DNA of 34,957 nucleotides from positions 1 to 34,957 of the forward strand of contig JBDTWJ010000018.1 of the NCBI GenBank assembly GCA_040006755.1. Direction: 5' to 3'. Of this stretch, positions 31,614 through 34,957 are shown one piece after another. The position numbers were made by a program, and so were the translations under genes. The DNA is from JAENVT01 sp040006755 (lineage in GTDB: Bacteria; Actinomycetota; Acidimicrobiia; Acidimicrobiales; Ilumatobacteraceae). The notes beneath the pieces are model-generated. The model saw only the letters and a program-made list of their open reading frames with translations, did not search any database and had not been told where the DNA came from. The stretch's first letter is position 1. Each line of letters starts with the position of its first letter.

Positions 31614-32378
31614 ATGGCTCGCCGCAAACACCTGCCGGACGGATGGGATCAGATCGTCGAACGCCGCGTCGCGTACTGGCACGTTCTCGACCAAGCCGAG
31701 CGCGAGAGGCTTGCCGAGCTTGCCAATTTCATCGTCGCCGACAAGCGATGGGAGGCTGCACGAGGTTTCGAGCTGACCGACGAGGTGGTCGTGACGATCG
31801 CTGTCCAGGCAGCGGTGTTGATCCTCGGCCTCGACACCAATTACTTCGGCAAGGTCACCTCGATCATCGTTCACCCGACCACGTTCTCCATTCCAGGACC
31901 ACGGCCGAGCGCAATTCGAGGGATGGTCGATGCGGGTGCCCAACCGCTACTCGGAGAGGCGCACCACGACCGAGGACCGATCCTGCTTGCCTGGGATCAA
32001 GTTCGTTCCAACGCCCGGCACCGCGGGCGAGGTCGCAATGTCGTGCTGCACGAATTCGCCCACAAGATGGACATGCTCGACGGCATCGTCGATGGGACAC
32101 CGCTCCTGCCGAATCAGCAGGCGCTCGACCGATGGATCGCGGTCTGCGGCGCAGAGCTCGAGTTGATGCGTCGTGGCGAGGCTGGTCCGCTGCTCGATGA
32201 CTACGGCGCAACCGATCCGGGCGAGTTCTTCGCGGTGGCCAGCGAAGTGTTCTTCGATCGGCCGGTCGACTTCCGCGAAACGAAACCCCAGCTGTACGAG
32301 GTGCTGGCCGACTACTACCGGCAGGACCCCGCGGCCCGAGAACACGTGCCGGTGGGCAGCGATCCCGAGTTGATCTAG
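31614..32378 (+). CDS. mtfA: MtfA-type zinc metallopeptidase
   Basis: 254 residues matching the MtfA (YeeI) family. The zinc motif is His146-Glu147-x-x-His150 in NVVLHEFAHKMDMLDG, with a further Glu in EFFAVASEVFF as likely third ligand. LTDEVVVTIAVQAAVLILGLD and the YPTT-like SIIVHPTTF segment precede it. In E. coli MtfA binds the glucose repressor Mlc; that partner is not expected in actinobacteria, so the function here is open. It starts 3 bases after the dehydratase stop. Confidence 0.88.
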   Translation: MARRKHLPDGWDQIVERRVAYWHVLDQAERERLAELANFIVADKRWEAARGFELTDEVVVTIAVQAAVLILGLDTNYFGKVTSIIVHPTTFSIPGPRPSAIRGMVDAGAQPLLGEAHHDRGPILLAWDQVRSNARHRGRGRNVVLHEFAHKMDMLDGIVDGTPLLPNQQALDRWIAVCGAELELMRRGEAGPLLDDYGATDPGEFFAVASEVFFDRPVDFRETKPQLYEVLADYYRQDPAAREHVPVGSDPELI

Positions 32379-32390
32379 CTTCATCTACCA

Positions 32391-32446
32391 ACGTCCAACT
32401 TCTTACGTTCAACGACCTACGTTCAACGACCTAGGTTCAACTGGGG
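32391..32446 (+). repeat. Four 14-base tandem repeats upstream of the alditol oxidase gene
   Basis: Units at 32391, 32405, 32419 and 32433. The two middle units are identical (ACGTTCAACGACCT); the outer two are diverged (ACGTCCAACTTCTT and AGGTTCAACTGGGG) but keep the CGT/GGT-YCAAC core. The block fills most of the 85-base gap between mtfA and the oxidase gene. It could be a set of regulator sites or a slippage repeat. Confidence 0.8.
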
Positions 32447-32463
32447 CACTCGAGGGGGATCCG

Positions 32464-33717
32464 ATGGTCGAACGCAACTGGGCCGGCAACATCGACTACG
32501 GCGCGGCACGCTTCCATGCCCCGACCTCTGTTGCGGAGGTGCAATCGATCGTGTCCGCCGCCTCGAAGGTGCGTTGCGTCGGCAGCCGTCATTCGTTCAA
32601 CGCGATCGCCGATACCACCGGCGATCTCGTTTCGCTTGCCGCGCTTCCGCCGATGGTCGAGCTGGATACACAAGCCTGCACCGTCACCGTCGGCGGCGGG
32701 ACGAAGTACGGCGAGCTGGCGACGCAGCTGCACGAGCACGGTTGGGCACTGGCAAATCTCGCCTCGTTGCCGCACATCTCCATCGCCGGCGCATGCGCGA
32801 CAGCGACTCACGGCAGCGGTCCCGGCAACGGCAATCTGGCAACAGCAGTGCAAGCGATGGAACTCGTGGCAGCGTCCGGCGACCTGGTCGACGTCTCGCG
32901 CGACGACGACCCGGAGTTGATGGATGCCATCACGGTCGGGCTCGGCGCTGTCGGGATCGTGACTCGTCTCACGCTCGCGATCGAGCCGACCTTCGAGGTG
33001 GCGCAGCGCGTCTACGAGCACCTGCCGATGTCGGCCGCCCAGGCTCACCTCGGAGACATCATGAGTGCTGGGTACAGCGTCAGCCTGTTCACCTCGTGGA
33101 AGAGCGACGAGATCGAGCAGCTGTGGATCAAGCGCAGGGTCACGCCGGACGGCGGCGACGACGTCGAGCCTCGGTTCGGCGCGATTCCAGCGAGTCGCGA
33201 CGTGCACCCGATCGTCGAGCTCTCGGCCGAGCCGTGCACCGAGCAGATGGGCGTACCCGGTCCGTGGCATGCGCGGCTTCCTCACTTCCGCATGGGCTTC
33301 ACGCCGAGCAGCGGCGAGGAGCTCCAGTCCGAACTGTTCGTCGCTGCCGCCAATGCGCCCGGCGCAATGAAGACGCTCGTCGAACTGCACGACGTGATCG
33401 CGCCGCTGTTGATGATCTCCGAGGTGCGCGCCGTTGCCGCCGACTCGCTGTGGATGAGTCCGTGTTATCAACGGGAATGCATCGCGTTGCACTTCACCTG
33501 GCTCCAGTCGTGGCCGGACGTTCAGCCGGTCCTGGCAACGATGGAAGCGGCGCTCGCCCCGTTCAAGCCCCGACCTCATTGGGGAAAGCTGTCGACGCTG
33601 GGTGGCGACACCATCCGGTCGCGGGTCGCACGCATCGACGACTTCGAGCAAGTCGTCAACCAGTGGGACCCAGAACAAAAGTTCCGCAACGCCTACCTCG
33701 ACGACCTCTTCCGCTGA
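32464..33717 (+). CDS. FAD-linked alditol oxidase (xylitol/sorbitol oxidase type)
   Basis: 417 residues matching Streptomyces AldO closely along its length as I recall it: NWAGNI at the start, VGSRHSFN with His43 as the expected covalent FAD attachment residue, LPHISIAGACATATHGSG, LGAVGIVTRLTL, CTEQMGVPGPWHARLPHFR, FTPSSGEELQSE and RPHWGKLSTL. AldO oxidises terminal hydroxyls of sugar alcohols with O2, giving aldoses and H2O2. No signal peptide is present, so it is cytoplasmic. GAGGGGGA lies 6 bases before ATG 32464. No polyol transporter is nearby. Sugar lactone oxidases are the main alternative. Confidence 0.9.
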   Translation: MVERNWAGNIDYGAARFHAPTSVAEVQSIVSAASKVRCVGSRHSFNAIADTTGDLVSLAALPPMVELDTQACTVTVGGGTKYGELATQLHEHGWALANLASLPHISIAGACATATHGSGPGNGNLATAVQAMELVAASGDLVDVSRDDDPELMDAITVGLGAVGIVTRLTLAIEPTFEVAQRVYEHLPMSAAQAHLGDIMSAGYSVSLFTSWKSDEIEQLWIKRRVTPDGGDDVEPRFGAIPASRDVHPIVELSAEPCTEQMGVPGPWHARLPHFRMGFTPSSGEELQSELFVAAANAPGAMKTLVELHDVIAPLLMISEVRAVAADSLWMSPCYQRECIALHFTWLQSWPDVQPVLATMEAALAPFKPRPHWGKLSTLGGDTIRSRVARIDDFEQVVNQWDPEQKFRNAYLDDLFR

Positions 33718-33739
33718 CGTCGAGGACGACGAGCCGACA

Positions 33740-33810
33740 CAAGTCACGAAATCTCCGGCGCAACCGGAGAATCGGTGCCGGGCCTCGCAGTGAGTCGGGC
33801 AGTGAGTCGG
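33740..33810 (+). repeat. 71-base direct repeat, copy 1
   Basis: Nearly identical to 33837-33907 (two differences, offset 97 bases). It holds the perfect hairpin TCTCCGG (33752-33758) and CCGGAGA (33764-33770) with a 5-base loop CGCAA. After it comes a short tandem string of AGTGAGTCGGGC. It is non-coding, between convergent genes, and may end transcription on one or both strands. Confidence 0.85.
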
Positions 33811-33836
33811 GCGGTCAATCGAGCAGTGAGGTAGGG

Positions 33837-33907
33837 CAAGTCACGAAATCTCCGGCACAACCGGAGAATCGGTGCCGGGCCTCGCAGTGAGTCGGGCAGC
33901 GAGTCGG
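33837..33907 (+). repeat. 71-base direct repeat, copy 2
   Basis: Second copy of the 33740 unit. The hairpin stem TCTCCGG (33849-33855) and CCGGAGA (33861-33867) is fully kept, while its loop has changed from CGCAA to CACAA. Loss of identity only in the loop and in one tail base suggests recent duplication or selection on the stem. Confidence 0.85.
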
Positions 33908-33913
33908 GGAGAG

Positions 33914-34957
33914 TCAGCCGGTGATTCCGGCGCTGAGATCTCGCTTGCCGGCGGCGCGGTCGTCGGCCCATTGCTGCAGCGTCGCCTCGAGTTCGGGTGA
34001 GCCGGTGGCCTTGGCCCATTGCACCGGCAACGCCGGGAACGAATAGTCGTCGACGTCGGCGGGGTGGTAGTCCTCGGCCCGCCGCTGCATCGCCGCCTCG
34101 ATGGCAGGCGCCAGTCGTTGCTGCTTGGCCATGACCTGCGCCTCGTCGCGGTCGACGAACTCGGGCAAGACCTCGCGACCGAAGATCTCGATCGACTCCA
34201 TGATGTGCTCGTGGCGGTTGCGGCCGGCCTGCAGCACGAAGATCACCTGATCGACTCCGGCCTCCTCGAAACGGCGGAGGTACTCGCGCACCTGCTCGGG
34301 TGTGCCGACGCTGCCGCGCAAGCCGGTGGAGTCGCTCGCAGCCTGCTTGGCGCCAAGCACCTCCGAGTTCTCTCCGGCGCGAACCGCGGCGGCGATGGCA
34401 TCGGGGTCGTATCCCTGGGCGGCGCGGCGTTCGACGTATTGCGCCCACACATCGGTCTTGCCGGGTTGATGCTCGCCGAACACGTAGAAATGACCGAGCG
34501 AATACCCGAAGAAGTTGGCACCCTCGGTGCCGCGGCGGATCGCCTCATCTTCGTCGTGATGCATCATCATCGGGCTGACGCAGGCGACGTGCGGGTTGAC
34601 GCTGAAGCCGACCGGGTGGCACTTCTCGGTGAACGTCCGCTCATACTCCGTGACCCAGTTGACGGCTTCCTCCGGGTCGATAAATGCGAACGTCAGCGCG
34701 CCCATTCCTTTCTCGGCTGCAAGGAGGATGGTGTCACGCCGGCTGCAAGCCACCCACAGCGGTGGATGAGGTTTCTGCACCGGCTTCGGAATGACGTTTC
34801 GCGGCGGCATCTGCACGTACTTCCCGTCGACACCGGTGAACGGTGTCTCGGCCATGCAGCGCACCGCCACCTCGAGGCCCTCCAGCCACTGCTCTCGCTT
34901 CTCGAGCGGGTTGACTCCGAAGCCGGCGAGCTCGGCCTCGCTCGACGATTCGCCGCT
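33914..34957 (-). CDS. LLM-class (luciferase-like) flavin-dependent oxidoreductase (partial, N-terminus missing)
   Basis: The frame is open to the right edge, so the first part of the barrel is lost; 347 residues are visible. The region FGVNPLEKREQWLEGLEVAVRCM, the PPRNVIPKPVQKPHPPLWVACS segment and GTPEQVREYLRRFEEAGVDQVIFVLQAGR are classic for bacterial luciferase-like monooxygenases acting with FMNH2 or F420. An extra C-terminal tail of about 85 residues (from DEAQVMAKQQRLAPAIEAAMQRR) is seen, with Asp/Tyr-rich sequence. It converges on the alditol oxidase gene. Substrate unknown; the Ddn-like protein nearby makes F420 use plausible but not shown. Confidence 0.88.
   Translation of the reverse strand, partial: SGESSSEAELAGFGVNPLEKREQWLEGLEVAVRCMAETPFTGVDGKYVQMPPRNVIPKPVQKPHPPLWVACSRRDTILLAAEKGMGALTFAFIDPEEAVNWVTEYERTFTEKCHPVGFSVNPHVACVSPMMMHHDEDEAIRRGTEGANFFGYSLGHFYVFGEHQPGKTDVWAQYVERRAAQGYDPDAIAAAVRAGENSEVLGAKQAASDSTGLRGSVGTPEQVREYLRRFEEAGVDQVIFVLQAGRNRHEHIMESIEIFGREVLPEFVDRDEAQVMAKQQRLAPAIEAAMQRRAEDYHPADVDDYSFPALPVQWAKATGSPELEATLQQWADDRAAGKRDLSAGITG

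Noticed and set aside
32391..32446. Possible CRISPR array
   Set aside because: The units are 14 bases in direct tandem without spacers, and no cas genes are present.
33744..34448. Minus-strand frame reading through the 71-base repeats (ARLTARLTARL repeats)
   Set aside because: It is a translation of non-coding repeats and overlaps the real luciferase-like gene in another frame.

Overview
The window looks like chromosomal DNA of a high-GC actinobacterium. Supporting signs are RNase J and FtsK in one run, a CarD regulator, a Ddn-type (F420) nitroreductase-fold protein, and many genes whose -10 box lies 6-8 bases before the start codon, as in leaderless mRNAs. Acidimicrobiia (Ilumatobacter-like) is my best guess from general gene style; no search was possible.

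Left part (1-6988, minus strand): one tightly packed operon, read from high to low coordinates, of an FCD/GntR regulator, a small cupin, HyuA and HyuB (hydantoinase/oxoprolinase family), an acyl-CoA ligase and a Rieske oxygenase cut by the window edge. Most junctions overlap by 1-8 bases. It reads as a catabolic pathway for an unknown substrate, with a candidate operator just upstream of the regulator. Then come tam (trans-aconitate methyltransferase, apparently leaderless) and an AbiEi-like/nuclease-fold gene whose two ends lie in inverted copies of one 47-base palindrome (7874-7920 and 8901-8947). This is the most unusual structure in the window.

Centre (8960-21164): an MBL-fold lactonase-like gene points away from a housekeeping run on the plus strand: dapA, rnj, a small lipoprotein gene, ftsK, a decayed SMP-30-type remnant, rimO, pgsA, cinA and tRNA-Arg(TCT). 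A small membrane protein, a serine beta-lactamase-like hydrolase and carD follow.

Right part (21279-34957): mostly metabolic enzymes. A ThDP enzyme and a glutamine synthetase-like ligase diverge from a 28-base gap holding two back-to-back -10 boxes. A small histidine-rich protein has a promoter with two DosR-like boxes and a hairpin leader. A PhyH dioxygenase, an EEP-family phosphatase/nuclease, an SDR coupled to a PLP decarboxylase, a glyoxalase-like protein, a 3-hydroxyisobutyrate dehydrogenase-type enzyme, a Ddn-like protein, a threonine dehydratase-like enzyme, an MtfA-type peptidase, an alditol oxidase and a truncated luciferase-like monooxygenase complete it. Two non-coding repeats flank the alditol oxidase gene: four 14-base tandem units before it and a 71-base direct repeat with hairpins after it. 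No insertion sequence, phage gene, CRISPR array, rRNA or replication origin was seen.
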